Part shown: piece after piece, positions 35,587 through 44,961 of the stretch
Layout: the number at the start of each line of letters is the position of its first letter
Numbering within the stretch: the first letter of the stretch is position 1
Origin: Stropharia rugosoannulata
Lineage: Eukaryota > Basidiomycota > Agaricomycetes > Agaricales > Strophariaceae
NCBI GenBank assembly: GCA_028532985.1
Contig: JANCIK010000010.1
Coordinates: 1,860,001-1,924,000 of the forward strand
Reading direction: 5' to 3'
Length of the DNA: 64,000 bases
Notes under the pieces: model-generated
What the model saw: only the letters and a program-made list of their open reading frames with translations
Told to the model about the DNA's origin: nothing
Database searches by the model: none
Position numbers and translations under genes: made by a program

Positions 35587-36999
35587 ATGGCTACTTTTGA
35601 CATCTCTTCTACCCTTGAACGCGTTCAAGCGGGTCTCGCCCAATACAAGTCTACCCGGCCGTTATTGGGTACTGTCGATGCTATTACGCCCAAGCTCTTA
35701 GCCGACCAGTTAGTAGCCCAGGTTATGCTGATGGTAAGCAAAATCCCAGCGACCCAAAATAACCCATCACATCAACTCTTATTGTAGCTCCCGTGGGGCG
35801 AGGATATGTCGTCCCTACTCGCACATACCGCTGCGTGCGATGCGTTGTTATTCTGCCGGGCAGAGTTACTTCACATTCACGCGGCTGGTGCAGCGTCTGG
35901 TTACGAACATCCTTCGGAGTTCCACAAGCTTAGCTCGCTTACTATCCATATCCACAATCATCGCAAAGGTCAATCCCTCAAAGCTCAGCAGCAAAAGGTA
36001 CGTGCAGAAGCTGAAGCCGCTCTGCGCGACCAAGCGAAGCAGTCCCAGCGCGAGGTGAGCCAGTCGTATCTCAACTTTCATTATACCGGGCTAATTTTAC
36101 CCGGTACAGACCCGTCATCGCAAGGTCAAATCCAAGGCGACCGTGGAGGACAGCGACGAAGAAATGGAGCCGGTTATCATCCTGGATGGTAATCCCCGTT
36201 CTCTCCAAGGATCTATGCATGCCCCAGCCACCCCGGTATGTTGTTGGAATTTTTAGCCCGGTAAAACACTTGTCTCACGGGTCTGGTTACTTAGGACGCG
36301 ATGGTCGTTGACGACGCCACTGCTACTCCTACTCAAGCGTCTGTACGTGCTGAGGCGAAAGCTGCTAAGAACGCTCCTCCGACGCCTGGAACTCCTTCCT
36401 CTGTAGGTAGTGGCACCCTTCGATCTTAGGTGACTTACTAACTGCGCTTCTCTACCCGGTTCAGCGTGAACGCAAGGCTGAGGTGCGCTATTTCCCTCTG
36501 GCACAGATTAGCGGCCTCAACACTGATACCCCGGCTTACCGTAAGGTCACCCGTGTTACCAGCAAGTCTGATCGTCCGTCCTCCAAGCGCCCTCGTTCTT
36601 CCATGACGCCGCGCACTGTAGCAGGCGCTCCCGCTGGTGAAGGTACTGCGTATTTCCACTGTTCCCAATGGACACCTCGTTGACCCATTTTTGCAAAACA
36701 GGCGGCCTCGATGGACCCGTCGAGCTAGACGAATGCCTTATGCGGGTACGCGTCCTTCAATCCCAGGAGAAGCTCGCTATCTCATCCGTCCGTGGCGCAC
36801 AAAAGGAAAAGGAGCTCTTACTTGCCCAACTCGAAGAACACCACTATCACTTGCGCTACAACCTTCGTATGCGCGACTTGGTAGTCGAAAGCCTCCAGAA
36901 GTGGCAGGCCAAGCATGAACCCGGTATGTCATTCCCTCACAATACCTATCTTTTACAATTAACCCGTCATGACTAGATGCGCCTCTTCTCTTCGCTTGA
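35587..36999 (+). CDS. accessory gene D: coiled-coil protein, 356 aa
   Basis: Seven exons: 35587..35733, 35788..36054, 36110..36235, 36295..36402, 36465..36642, 36702..36923 and 36977..36999. They total 1071 nt, exactly in frame, with an intact stop. Residues 1-140 are helical (LERVQAGLAQYKSTRP; LKAQQQKVRAEAEAALRDQ). A polar, acidic and Pro/Thr-rich middle follows (VEDSDEEMEPVIILDG), then a basic stretch (SKSDRPSSKRPRSS). The end is a heptad-like coiled coil (KEKELLLAQLEEHHYHLRYN). Several introns contain CCCGG motif copies. No known domain recognised. The clean seven-exon frame shows this gene is intact and probably expressed from the TATA box at 35518. Confidence 0.75.
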
Positions 37000-37172
37000 C
37001 CAGCAGGTCCACAGCGAGATCGTCCGGTGCCCAGTATCTACGTAGTCAAAAGCTCTTATAGTACCCTCAAGTAGTGTTGTTAGACTTCATAGGATAGAAA
37101 TACGAATAGAATCTCCGTGTGTTAAAATCTGGACGCCTTTGAACAGAGCTTCAACCTTTTACACCGGGCAAT

Positions 37173-40100
37173 TCAGTCGTCTTCGCCATTCTCAGAGTCG
37201 CTCAGATTCCCAGACAAGTCATCATCAGCCGATGGTTCTGAAGCGTCCAAGATCCTTTGTAACCCGTCTTTTGAAATGTTCAACCACTCTAATAAATTGT
37301 CCGGTAAGTCTATTTTTGACCGGGCAAAATAAGGTAAAACCCTAAATTGCGCGACTTTGTGACTCCACAGGGCACCGTTTAATTCTGCCACGATGTAGGA
37401 TCCGCCTGTAGTCCGTCGGATGACAACCATCGGTCCAAGATATCGCGGCTTCATTTTCTTGTCTAGGCTAGACTCGATGCCTGTGTTGCGGACTAAAACC
37501 AAATTGCCCGGGTTAAAATCAAAGTCTTTTATGACAGCCTTGTGATCGGCTTCATACTTCAACAACCGGTCTACTTTGGCCTTAGTTATTTTAGCCCGCA
37601 TTTCATCAATCAGAGTGGCTTGTTTAGCTAGCGCTTGAGCCCGAAAACCAATTAATTCTGCGTCGGTTAGAATCCTACCCGGCAGTTTAACTAACCAGGT
37701 AGCTTCAACTATATCCAGAGGTATGGTAGGGTGCGCCGCTGTTACCATAAAGAAGGGTGAACAACCAAGCCGCTTCCTTATTGAAATACGGTCGGCCCAC
37801 AACACATGGTATAAGAACCAGAACCACTTCGAGATCTGACCGCCTGTTGCTTTGTACAACATTTGACGGATATCCCAATGAGGCCTTTCCACCGTCCCAT
37901 TTGCCCGTGAGTTATATGGGGAAATTCTGATACCCCGGATGCCATATTTATCAGCTAGCCATTTGACCGCTTTAATAAATGGAGGCCCGTTGTCTGTCAC
38001 TATCTCCACCATGCAACCCCATCTTGTTATAATCTCTTCGAAAAGCCATTTGCCAATAGTTTCACTATTTTCATTTCTAACTGCCCGGGCTTCTGGCCAC
38101 GATGTAAGGTTACATCGCCCGTGTACTATGTATTTACACCCGTTTGAAGGCGGTGACATATTCATGGTATCACAATGCACGACTTGGAAAACTGACGGCG
38201 TATGAGTAACGACAGGGGGTATCTGGACCAGTATTTTCTGTCGCTCTTGACAGAAATGACAAGTCTTGATATACCACACCACATCTCGCTCTAATTCTGG
38301 CCACCAAAATCTACCCGCTAAAAGGTTCTTAGTGGAATAAACTCCCCGGTGTCCTAAACTGTCATGCGCTGCCTTCAACATATACATGCGGTCTTTCTTG
38401 GCGACCACTAGTCTGTGTTGAGAGTTTTCGCTCCGTCTGTACAGCCGTCCCTCTGCGTCTAAGAAGAAATGAGCTGCCCATCTTTTAAAGTTTTTAACTT
38501 TCTTAGATGTGTTGCAATAAGCGGGCAGGGTAGTCAAGTCTTTTAACCAGGTTGTTATATCCGGTAACTTAGCATCATGATCTATGCCTATTTTAGTTCT
38601 TAGGTCCTCGGGATATGCATCCACAACCGGATCCTCGGTCCGTTCTGGCAGTAAGTCTCTACTTATTTGGTTTGTAAAGGCTGTCATCGCGGCTACCACT
38701 TGTTTATTTTGCCGGGTTGTTTCCTTTTTCAAGAACTCCCTTAGCTCTTTACAAGTTTCTTGTGCTAGGACTTTGGCAGTTTTAATTTCTGTCTCGAAGT
38801 CTTTTACACAAGTAGCTCGCGTATGTAGAAATCCCTTCCTAGAGTCTATTTGATCTGCAAACTTCTCTATTTCAAACGGAATAGGCCCGTTTGGATCATC
38901 TAAGACACATTTAGGAGGTAATTCTTCTGCCTCTTCCTCGAGATCTGGGTTAGAATATTCTTCGTCCCCTGGGTAATATGGTCTGCGAGATAGCCCGTCT
39001 GGTCCAAAAGTTGCTCCTACTTTGTGTACCAGTGTGAACTGGAACAATTTAATATTGTCAATCCACCGGTTTATAGTAGCATTTGGCATCAGATCTGGAT
39101 TCTCTAACATCCCCTTTATGTAAGATGCGTCGGTTTCCACTACTAATTTTCGTACCCCCAGTAGCCAGTGTCGACAAGCGTACAAGGCTCTCATGAGGCC
39201 AAACAATTCTCTCTTAGGTTGAGAGAAGCGGGCTTCTCGTTCGTTCATAGGTATTGATCCGAATCGTACGTAGTACTTCTTTTTAGGGTCATCTATATCG
39301 CGTTGATAAATATAATAGCCTATAGCCATATACGAAGTATCAACCGCCAACACTACTTCCCCTTGCCCCTCATAGTCTATGGTTTTTAGGCATTCGACCA
39401 CGTCTAGGCCATCCTTTATAAGTCGCATGCTTTCTTCTTGTTCAGCACCCCACTCAAACGGGTTATTGCTCTTGAGTAATTTCGCAATGTGTTGTGCCCG
39501 TTTCGCGTAGTTAGGTATAAATATTCGCAATAGTCCCAGCGTTCCTAAGAATGCTCGTACATCGCTCACATTTTTACAAGTGCCCCAGTTTTTGATGACA
39601 GCTAGCTTATCTGGGGACGGTTTTCTTCCATCGTAGGAACACAAGTGTCCCACGACGGTGATTTCACTCTCACATACGACGGATTTATGCCCGCTAAACG
39701 TTCCCCCGCAATACCTCATTCTCTGAAGTACCCGGTTCACGTTATTCATATGCTCCCAGACAAACCGCCTAATCCCTGGATTTTCTTTGATAGTTTCATA
39801 CGACCCGTCAGGTTTTTGGTAGCGTGAGGCGGGGCCTCTTACCGGTACGTCGTCTATATATGGCATAGTAATTTCTGGTACTTCCTCTTGCAAAATGAAA
39901 TTAACATCATCATGAAAGATTGGTACTGAATTTGTCCATCCCATAGGCAGTGTTACCAGCCTCATAGCTCCAAAAGGTGTTTGGAATGTGGTCAGGTCTC
40001 TAGATTCTTCCGCGAGAAGCCTTTCGTCGTATCCTACATATAAATCAAACATCCCTCCACAAGCCCGACCTGAGAAATGTATTGCCAATTCCTCGGTAGC

Positions 40101-40982
40101 CGGGGGAACCCCAGAGTGTGCGATGGTTACCGCGTTTAGCGGTTCCAGACTATGTACCACTCTTAGCTTCCCGTTTTTCTTTAGCACGGTAAACCAACGC
40201 GTTCTATACGGTGAATTTGATGGTTCTATTATTTTGCTTTCCAATTTCTCCTTGAGTATCCGACACACCTCGCCTTGTAACCCCGGCGGAATAGGTATGT
40301 TCTTGAGCACCCACGGCTTATGTTCGATAACCGGTATTTCTACCGGTGGAAAGTACTCTTCTTTGAAGCGTCCTTTCTCACTATCTTCCCAAGCAAAAGC
40401 TCCATTCTGGTTCATCATAAGGTTATGCATCAGATCTCTTTCTGCCGGCCATAAGAAATCACTCTTGTGTACCTCGTCAAACTGTTCTTTTCTCTCTTGG
40501 GTATACCGGCCTGTCGGTACGAACGGTACTGGATTTGTAGGTAAAGCGGGCATATCAGCTAGGGGATCTCCCTTGATATCCCGTTTAATCCTGTATCTCT
40601 CCAGTAGGTCCTGAAAAACTGGTCTCACTTTCTGTGCGACCGGCTTATATTTCTTTCCTACGTACTGTCCTCGAGGCTTACTAGTATTCCTTCTTTTACC
40701 CGCTAGTTTACCTATGCCCGGTTCTCGTGTAATATCCGTTTTCACCGTTTGTTGAACGTATGATTTTCGGCTACTATACTTCTGACCCATGAACAAGGCA
40801 AGCTTCTCTCTCTCGTTATCTTCAATCGGGCTTTCTTTTCCCGCTACCTCTAAGTAGGCGTTCATTATCCCTCTTTCCGAAAATTTACCCGTCTCAGCTA
40901 CAGTGTAACCGAGTACTTGTAAACTCCCCGTCCTGGAATCATATTCCAGCATAACCGCAGTATCTCCTTGATCATCAATCAA
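37173..40982 (-). CDS. gypsy pol: reverse transcriptase, RNase H, integrase
   Basis: 1269 codons from the first in-frame start-like codon (TTG at 40982). No early ATG exists; the first is about ten residues in. Synthesis as a fusion with the upstream protease is therefore likely. RT lies around residues 220-430, with the catalytic motif YIDD in place of the usual F-x-DD and upstream LVTLPMGWTNSVP. RNase H lies around 550-650 (VLAVDTSYMAIGYYIY; ELFGLMRALYACRHW; VETDAS). The integrase HHCC zinc site is HDSLGH..CHFC. The DDE core is VVHCDT, VTDNGPPF and NGTVERPH. A GPY/F-like module follows (RYLGPMVVIRR), then an acidic tail ending DSENGEDD. No chromodomain is present. The frame is intact throughout. 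Confidence 0.95.
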   Translation of the reverse strand: MIDDQGDTAVMLEYDSRTGSLQVLGYTVAETGKFSERGIMNAYLEVAGKESPIEDNEREKLALFMGQKYSSRKSYVQQTVKTDITREPGIGKLAGKRRNTSKPRGQYVGKKYKPVAQKVRPVFQDLLERYRIKRDIKGDPLADMPALPTNPVPFVPTGRYTQERKEQFDEVHKSDFLWPAERDLMHNLMMNQNGAFAWEDSEKGRFKEEYFPPVEIPVIEHKPWVLKNIPIPPGLQGEVCRILKEKLESKIIEPSNSPYRTRWFTVLKKNGKLRVVHSLEPLNAVTIAHSGVPPATEELAIHFSGRACGGMFDLYVGYDERLLAEESRDLTTFQTPFGAMRLVTLPMGWTNSVPIFHDDVNFILQEEVPEITMPYIDDVPVRGPASRYQKPDGSYETIKENPGIRRFVWEHMNNVNRVLQRMRYCGGTFSGHKSVVCESEITVVGHLCSYDGRKPSPDKLAVIKNWGTCKNVSDVRAFLGTLGLLRIFIPNYAKRAQHIAKLLKSNNPFEWGAEQEESMRLIKDGLDVVECLKTIDYEGQGEVVLAVDTSYMAIGYYIYQRDIDDPKKKYYVRFGSIPMNEREARFSQPKRELFGLMRALYACRHWLLGVRKLVVETDASYIKGMLENPDLMPNATINRWIDNIKLFQFTLVHKVGATFGPDGLSRRPYYPGDEEYSNPDLEEEAEELPPKCVLDDPNGPIPFEIEKFADQIDSRKGFLHTRATCVKDFETEIKTAKVLAQETCKELREFLKKETTRQNKQVVAAMTAFTNQISRDLLPERTEDPVVDAYPEDLRTKIGIDHDAKLPDITTWLKDLTTLPAYCNTSKKVKNFKRWAAHFFLDAEGRLYRRSENSQHRLVVAKKDRMYMLKAAHDSLGHRGVYSTKNLLAGRFWWPELERDVVWYIKTCHFCQERQKILVQIPPVVTHTPSVFQVVHCDTMNMSPPSNGCKYIVHGRCNLTSWPEARAVRNENSETIGKWLFEEIITRWGCMVEIVTDNGPPFIKAVKWLADKYGIRGIRISPYNSRANGTVERPHWDIRQMLYKATGGQISKWFWFLYHVLWADRISIRKRLGCSPFFMVTAAHPTIPLDIVEATWLVKLPGRILTDAELIGFRAQALAKQATLIDEMRAKITKAKVDRLLKYEADHKAVIKDFDFNPGNLVLVRNTGIESSLDKKMKPRYLGPMVVIRRTTGGSYIVAELNGALWSHKVAQFRVLPYFARSKIDLPDNLLEWLNISKDGLQRILDASEPSADDDLSGNLSDSENGEDD

Positions 40983-42289
40983 CTCCTCGATGCTGGAAAA
41001 ACTTGTTCTGCTGCTTGCGCTGCAGTTGGCTTCCTTAGTTCTGCCGGTGATTTTCCTCTATCAAATGTTGGTACTACTAGCTTATTCCCATTTCTTGGAT
41101 CCGTCAGAGTGATGGTTTGATCACCAGACGTTTCGTTTTTAATGTTACAGGCGGATACTACCTCAAAAGGGCGACCCAGAAGAACTTTGTAAGGCGGGTC
41201 GTTTATGATGTGGACTTGTAGCAAGTATTTTAACCCGCCAAAATCAAACATCACATTTCTAGCCAAACCTAGAGTCCTTTCTACATGTCCTTGGGCGCTC
41301 TGCATATTGATGGTTATTTTTGGATTCCAGGATATACCCAATGAGACTGCGACGTCTTTGGCCATGGATACTATTTCTGATCCTCCATCTAGTAATGCTT
41401 CCTCCTGATCCACATTATTAATCTTTGGGTATACTGACCTAACTGGTCTGGCTTCTGTAGCTACCCATCTGATGTCAACGGGCTCATCTGTCTCTGCTAG
41501 ACTATCCAAGTATTGGACTACCGGATCAGTTACTACTATTGTACCCGCTTGACCTATTTCTGAGTCTTGAGGCAAGATACAATAATTGGTACACTGCGGC
41601 AAGTCTTCAATATATATTTCTACCCGCTTTTGGGTGTCTGATATTATATCCAGGCTCGGTTCGGTATCTAGCTCTATTGCTGGCTCAGAAGTGCTAGGTA
41701 GTACTTCCTGACTAACAAATGATAGACTCTCCTCCGGATCAACCGGTTTATTTATTTCCCCGTCACTTTCTATATACTCATCATACCAATCTTTCCTGTT
41801 CTCGTCCTCTGTGATGTTTACATTGGACGCGACTGTAGGGTGGACTGGTACTCTGACTTTAGAAATATGCCGGGTTAATTCTTTTAATAAAGCGGGCGAA
41901 TTGCCCAGCAATTGCCCCACTGTAGTGCCTACCGGCGTATTTAATATTAAGTCTACTACGTCTTTTGTTACTGCGCTAGCTTCCACTGGTGCTCTGGTCT
42001 GATAAGCGGGTATATGTTTCTCTCTCGGGACATCCCGCCTATGAACTTCATTCAAAGGCCTTACGTCCATGAAAGGTACCTCTGCCACTTGGCTAGGCGG
42101 AGGGTTCACATTTTCCTCTACACTTCTCGTTTGTGCAACCGGCTTCTTTCTAGCGTTCATAACGACTTCAACTATTTTATTTTTATTTTTCATCTTTGGC
42201 TGTTTTTCTAATTTGTCCTCCGGGGCTGATAAACCTACTAAGCTAGCCAACTTATTAGGGTCAGCTGATCCCATCCTCGAACGCTTTAG
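40979..42289 (-). CDS. gypsy protease-containing ORF
   Basis: The frame is open from before the gag stop; an ATG occurs at 42274, 11 nt after that stop, but entry by -1 frameshift at 42295..42289 is likely. The N-terminal 270 residues are Lys- and acid-rich with no clear domain. The protease core is near the C-terminus: LLDGGSEIVSM (active site Asp-Gly-Gly rather than Asp-Ser/Thr-Gly), SAQGHVERTLG as flap-like region, and VLLGRPFEV. It ends RS-stop at 40979, overlapping pol by four bases. Pol is in the -1 frame. Confidence 0.85.
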   Translation of the reverse strand, partial: LKRSRMGSADPNKLASLVGLSAPEDKLEKQPKMKNKNKIVEVVMNARKKPVAQTRSVEENVNPPPSQVAEVPFMDVRPLNEVHRRDVPREKHIPAYQTRAPVEASAVTKDVVDLILNTPVGTTVGQLLGNSPALLKELTRHISKVRVPVHPTVASNVNITEDENRKDWYDEYIESDGEINKPVDPEESLSFVSQEVLPSTSEPAIELDTEPSLDIISDTQKRVEIYIEDLPQCTNYCILPQDSEIGQAGTIVVTDPVVQYLDSLAETDEPVDIRWVATEARPVRSVYPKINNVDQEEALLDGGSEIVSMAKDVAVSLGISWNPKITINMQSAQGHVERTLGLARNVMFDFGGLKYLLQVHIINDPPYKVLLGRPFEVVSACNIKNETSGDQTITLTDPRNGNKLVVPTFDRGKSPAELRKPTAAQAAEQVFPASRS

Positions 42290-43545
42290 AAATTTTCTTG
42301 GTCTGCGTCTTCTTGCATTTTACTGTATAGGTATTGCCTGACGTCGTTCAGATCCATTTTGTCCAGAAGAATCTCCAAGTCAGCCTGGGTTGAATCACCC
42401 GGGTTGAATTGTTCTCCTTCGGCTCTGTGAGCGACTGTGTGGTTGAACTGTATTATACCGGGCTGGTTCCTTGGTTTCACATTAAGATTAACCGTGACCT
42501 TGCCGTCGACAAACAGCGCCTCAACTCGCTCTTTTACTGAGTCCCCTGCTTTTCCCCACGGAACAGGTCTTCCGTCAGCCAATTTAACTTTGCCATAGAC
42601 ATCTACCAATATCCATCCTTTAGCTATATGATCCCCTTTTACCGGGCATTCATTTTTCATATGGCCAGACTTATTGCAATAGAAACAAATGCCTGACGGG
42701 CTGCTGCTAGCACCGTACCTAGGTCCGTTACTACCTGAGGATTGGGCTAGCACCCTAGACTGCGACATTAACCGGGTTAATTCCTCAATCTTATTATTGA
42801 TAAGTTTCATATTGCTCTCAGCCTGTTTGGCTTGGATATTGAAGGTGTCTTTCATCCTGCATATCTCAGCTTCTACCTTAGTGGACATTTCTGGATTAGC
42901 CCGGCTGTTTTGGCTTGTACTCGCGCGTGACGTTAACGATTTGTAGGTCGTTCGGGAACCTTGACCAATCGATATAGCCGTCTCGATCACATCGTCCAAT
43001 TTATACCTGTCTTCGGGTCGTACTTTTCCTTCTACAGCTTTACTTGTTACCTCCAAACGGCTCTGTACGTTACTTCTAAACTCTGGCTCTAGACACTCCA
43101 AGAACATTTCCACGGCTTCTCTGTTAGACAGTAAGGCGGGTTCTTTTTGTAGTTTAGAGACCTCGGCTACAAAGCTTCGTATCAAAGATTTCAGGTCCAC
43201 GAGGTCGGTCTGATCGATTCCTCTATGATCCTTGCATAGTCGCTGTAATTTCTTAAGCGAACCCCGTTCTTGGTCGGCTGCCTGGGGATATGAGTCTATC
43301 AGTTCACTTTTGAACTTCTCCCAATTTTCCCCAGTATAGGATTTCAGATATTGCCACTCCATTTCTGAAGTCGCATCTGCGTATTTCCCTAGATTGGTAA
43401 TCTTTTCCTCGTCCTCTGTGATTGAGTACTTTTTGTATAAGTCCTCCATTCGACTGATGAATCTCAGGAGTTCTTCTGGCTTTTCCGAATCAAAGGACGG
43501 GGCGTCCCTTGATTGGGGGTTGGGCATTCTGCTTTTATCCGCCAT
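42286..43545 (-). CDS. gypsy gag (capsid-nucleocapsid)
   Basis: 419 residues from ATG at 43545 (MADKSRMPNPQSRD). The capsid-like helical region includes WQYLKSYTGENWEKFKSELI and FVAEVSKLQKEPALLSNREA. A basic linker leads to one CCHC knuckle (CFYCNKSGHMKNEC). The C-terminal part after the knuckle is acidic and ends in the frameshift site. About 100 further codons upstream are open but lack any ATG. Confidence 0.93.
   Translation of the reverse strand: MADKSRMPNPQSRDAPSFDSEKPEELLRFISRMEDLYKKYSITEDEEKITNLGKYADATSEMEWQYLKSYTGENWEKFKSELIDSYPQAADQERGSLKKLQRLCKDHRGIDQTDLVDLKSLIRSFVAEVSKLQKEPALLSNREAVEMFLECLEPEFRSNVQSRLEVTSKAVEGKVRPEDRYKLDDVIETAISIGQGSRTTYKSLTSRASTSQNSRANPEMSTKVEAEICRMKDTFNIQAKQAESNMKLINNKIEELTRLMSQSRVLAQSSGSNGPRYGASSSPSGICFYCNKSGHMKNECPVKGDHIAKGWILVDVYGKVKLADGRPVPWGKAGDSVKERVEALFVDGKVTVNLNVKPRNQPGIIQFNHTVAHRAEGEQFNPGDSTQADLEILLDKMDLNDVRQYLYSKMQEDADQENF
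42289..42295 (-). promoter_or_regulatory. -1 ribosomal frameshift site between gag and protease
   Basis: The last two gag codons and the preceding base form A AAT TTC, a canonical X XXY YYZ slippery heptamer, followed at once by the gag stop TAA. A -1 slip gives CTA AAG CGT and reads directly into the protease frame. Confidence 0.75.
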
Positions 43546-43854
43546 ATTTTCTAGAGGAGGTATACTCTCTGTACTAGTAGTGGTTTGGAAGTTTAAGCGG
43601 GGTACTGGTTTTAAAACTCGTTTACGGACGGTGGGTACTAGACCACTGGATAACCTGGCAGTAACTGAATTTAAAGTCGCGCGTTTCTTAGGAGCACCAG
43701 GCGGTTGTAATGCGCTGATGGCTAATGAGGAAGTAGCGGCTTGTTTTGCTCGGTCTAACTTAGTCGCTCGTTTGACTGGCGACGACGTTTTACTAGAGCT
43801 TTTGTTTTTAGAACTTTTTGTAACCGGCGAAATCTTTACTAAGATCCAGTAATG
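43546..43854 (-). other. open 5' extension of gag without a start codon
   Basis: From a stop near 43856 to the gag ATG the gag frame stays open for about 100 codons. It is Lys/Ser/Pro-rich (KNKSSSKTSSPVKRATKLDR; GAPKKRATLNS). No ATG, CTG, TTG or GTG occurs in frame, so it would be translated only after splicing or from another non-AUG start. Confidence 0.45.
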
Positions 43855-43940
43855 ATTTCAACCGGGCAGAACTGAATTCTTTATATAAAGAACCCGTTTA
43901 TTTAGGTTTATATTATAATAACTGTAATCAGTCTAAAACC

Positions 43941-43958
43941 CCCTCGCGGTGGGCTCCA
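43941..43958 (-). promoter_or_regulatory. tRNA primer-binding site
   Basis: Minus strand TGGAGCCCACCGCGAGGG begins 2 nt after the 5' LTR. It is complementary to a tRNA 3' end ..GTGGGCTCCA. The implied discriminator base is U, which fits tRNA-Cys best; the identity is inferred, not shown. Confidence 0.8.
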
Positions 43959-44299
43959 GATGAAGGACCTTGTTTGGGTCTGGTCAAGTGCTCAGTGATG
44001 GCCCGTTTGTATGTCCTGCTAGAAATGATCTAACACAACACAACCAACAACCACAACAAAAACACACAACCAATCTCAAACAAATGCTTCTTTAATGCGA
44101 AGTCGGGGGTCTATGTACAAAAGAAAGACACAGTTGTCTTTTATAATATAAGCCGGGTAAACGTTTTCTTAACACAAAGACTCAGCCCGAGGGGCGTGGT
44201 GGTGTGGTGTGATAAGTGTAGTTTGTGTGCGTATGACGCGAGGTGCTCGAATGAGACTTAGTCTGACACGACGATCAGAAAGAGAACTGAAAACTGTTT

Positions 44300-44459
44300 A
44301 ACCGCTCCAGGTATGTGCGCGACGACACTGCCTGCAAAATAACCGCTCCAGGTATACACGTAGTGTTGCCTGCAAAATGACCGCTCCAGGTATGTGCGCG
44401 ACGACACTGCCTGCAAAATTAAACCGCTCCAGGTATACGTTAAACGTTGCCTGCAAAAC
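44300..44459 (-). repeat. array of four co-varying hairpins in R-U5 (right LTR)
   Basis: Four units of about 41 bp. Each has CCGCTCCAGGTA, then a variable core, then TGCCTGCAAAA. CAGGTA pairs with TGCCTG in every unit. The inner stem differs between units yet stays paired: GTG/CAC in units 1 and 3, ACAC/GTGT in unit 2, AACG/CGTT in unit 4. It lies downstream of the TATA box, so it is expected in the 5' leader of the genomic RNA. Confidence 0.85.
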
Positions 44460-44603
44460 TGCTTCCAGACTCAAGACTTAGTCAAGTAATCCGTCAAAAG
44501 CTTTGAACTCTCTCTAAACTCGCAGTGAGGACTTTAAACCGTATATATTCACTCTAGGTAAATCTACTCGGGGGAACCTGCTATTCTACGTTACATGCTG
44601 GGG

Positions 44604-44611
44604 TATTTATA
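44604..44611 (-). promoter_or_regulatory. LTR TATA box
   Basis: TATAAATA on minus in the right LTR (copy at 30044..30051 in the left LTR). Transcription would start a few tens of bases downstream, giving a leader of about 0.6 kb to the PBS. This is the only strong TATA seen in a sensible place on this strand of the LTR. Confidence 0.55.
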
Positions 44612-44961
44612 CGTTTCTGGGAGACGGGTTTTCGTAGGCGCCCGGAGGTGTTCTAAAACCTCGCACCCGATTGGTTTGTAGGTCCATACGGTTCTGCCCG
44701 TTTAATTACATTTTAGTCGTTCTAGATGGGTGGAGTAGAAATTTGAAATAACTGAAAAAGGATAGATTCTGAAGGCTTGTCAGGAACGAGCCTATTTTTA
44801 GAACGGTTAAACCGTCTTTTGGTGCCTGGGCGTCTGTCTGCCTCCTGAGTACAGTCAGTTTTACTACGCCTTGGCTTTTTGGAATGTAAGCCGGGACAGA
44901 GTTACCCCACTGGTGAGTCATCTCGCCTCCGACTGTACCCGCTTTTCAGGGTCTATCAGGC

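Noticed and set aside
35840..36058. Alternative frame in accessory gene D exon 2
   Set aside because: Only the other frame joins exon 1 and exon 3 in phase and gives the 1071-nt total.
39988..40614. 208-aa plus-strand open frame
   Set aside because: Shadow of the intact pol frame; composition matches the reverse strand of RT coding.
43394..43852. 152-aa plus-strand open frame over the gag 5' region
   Set aside because: Shadow of gag and its open 5' extension on the other strand.
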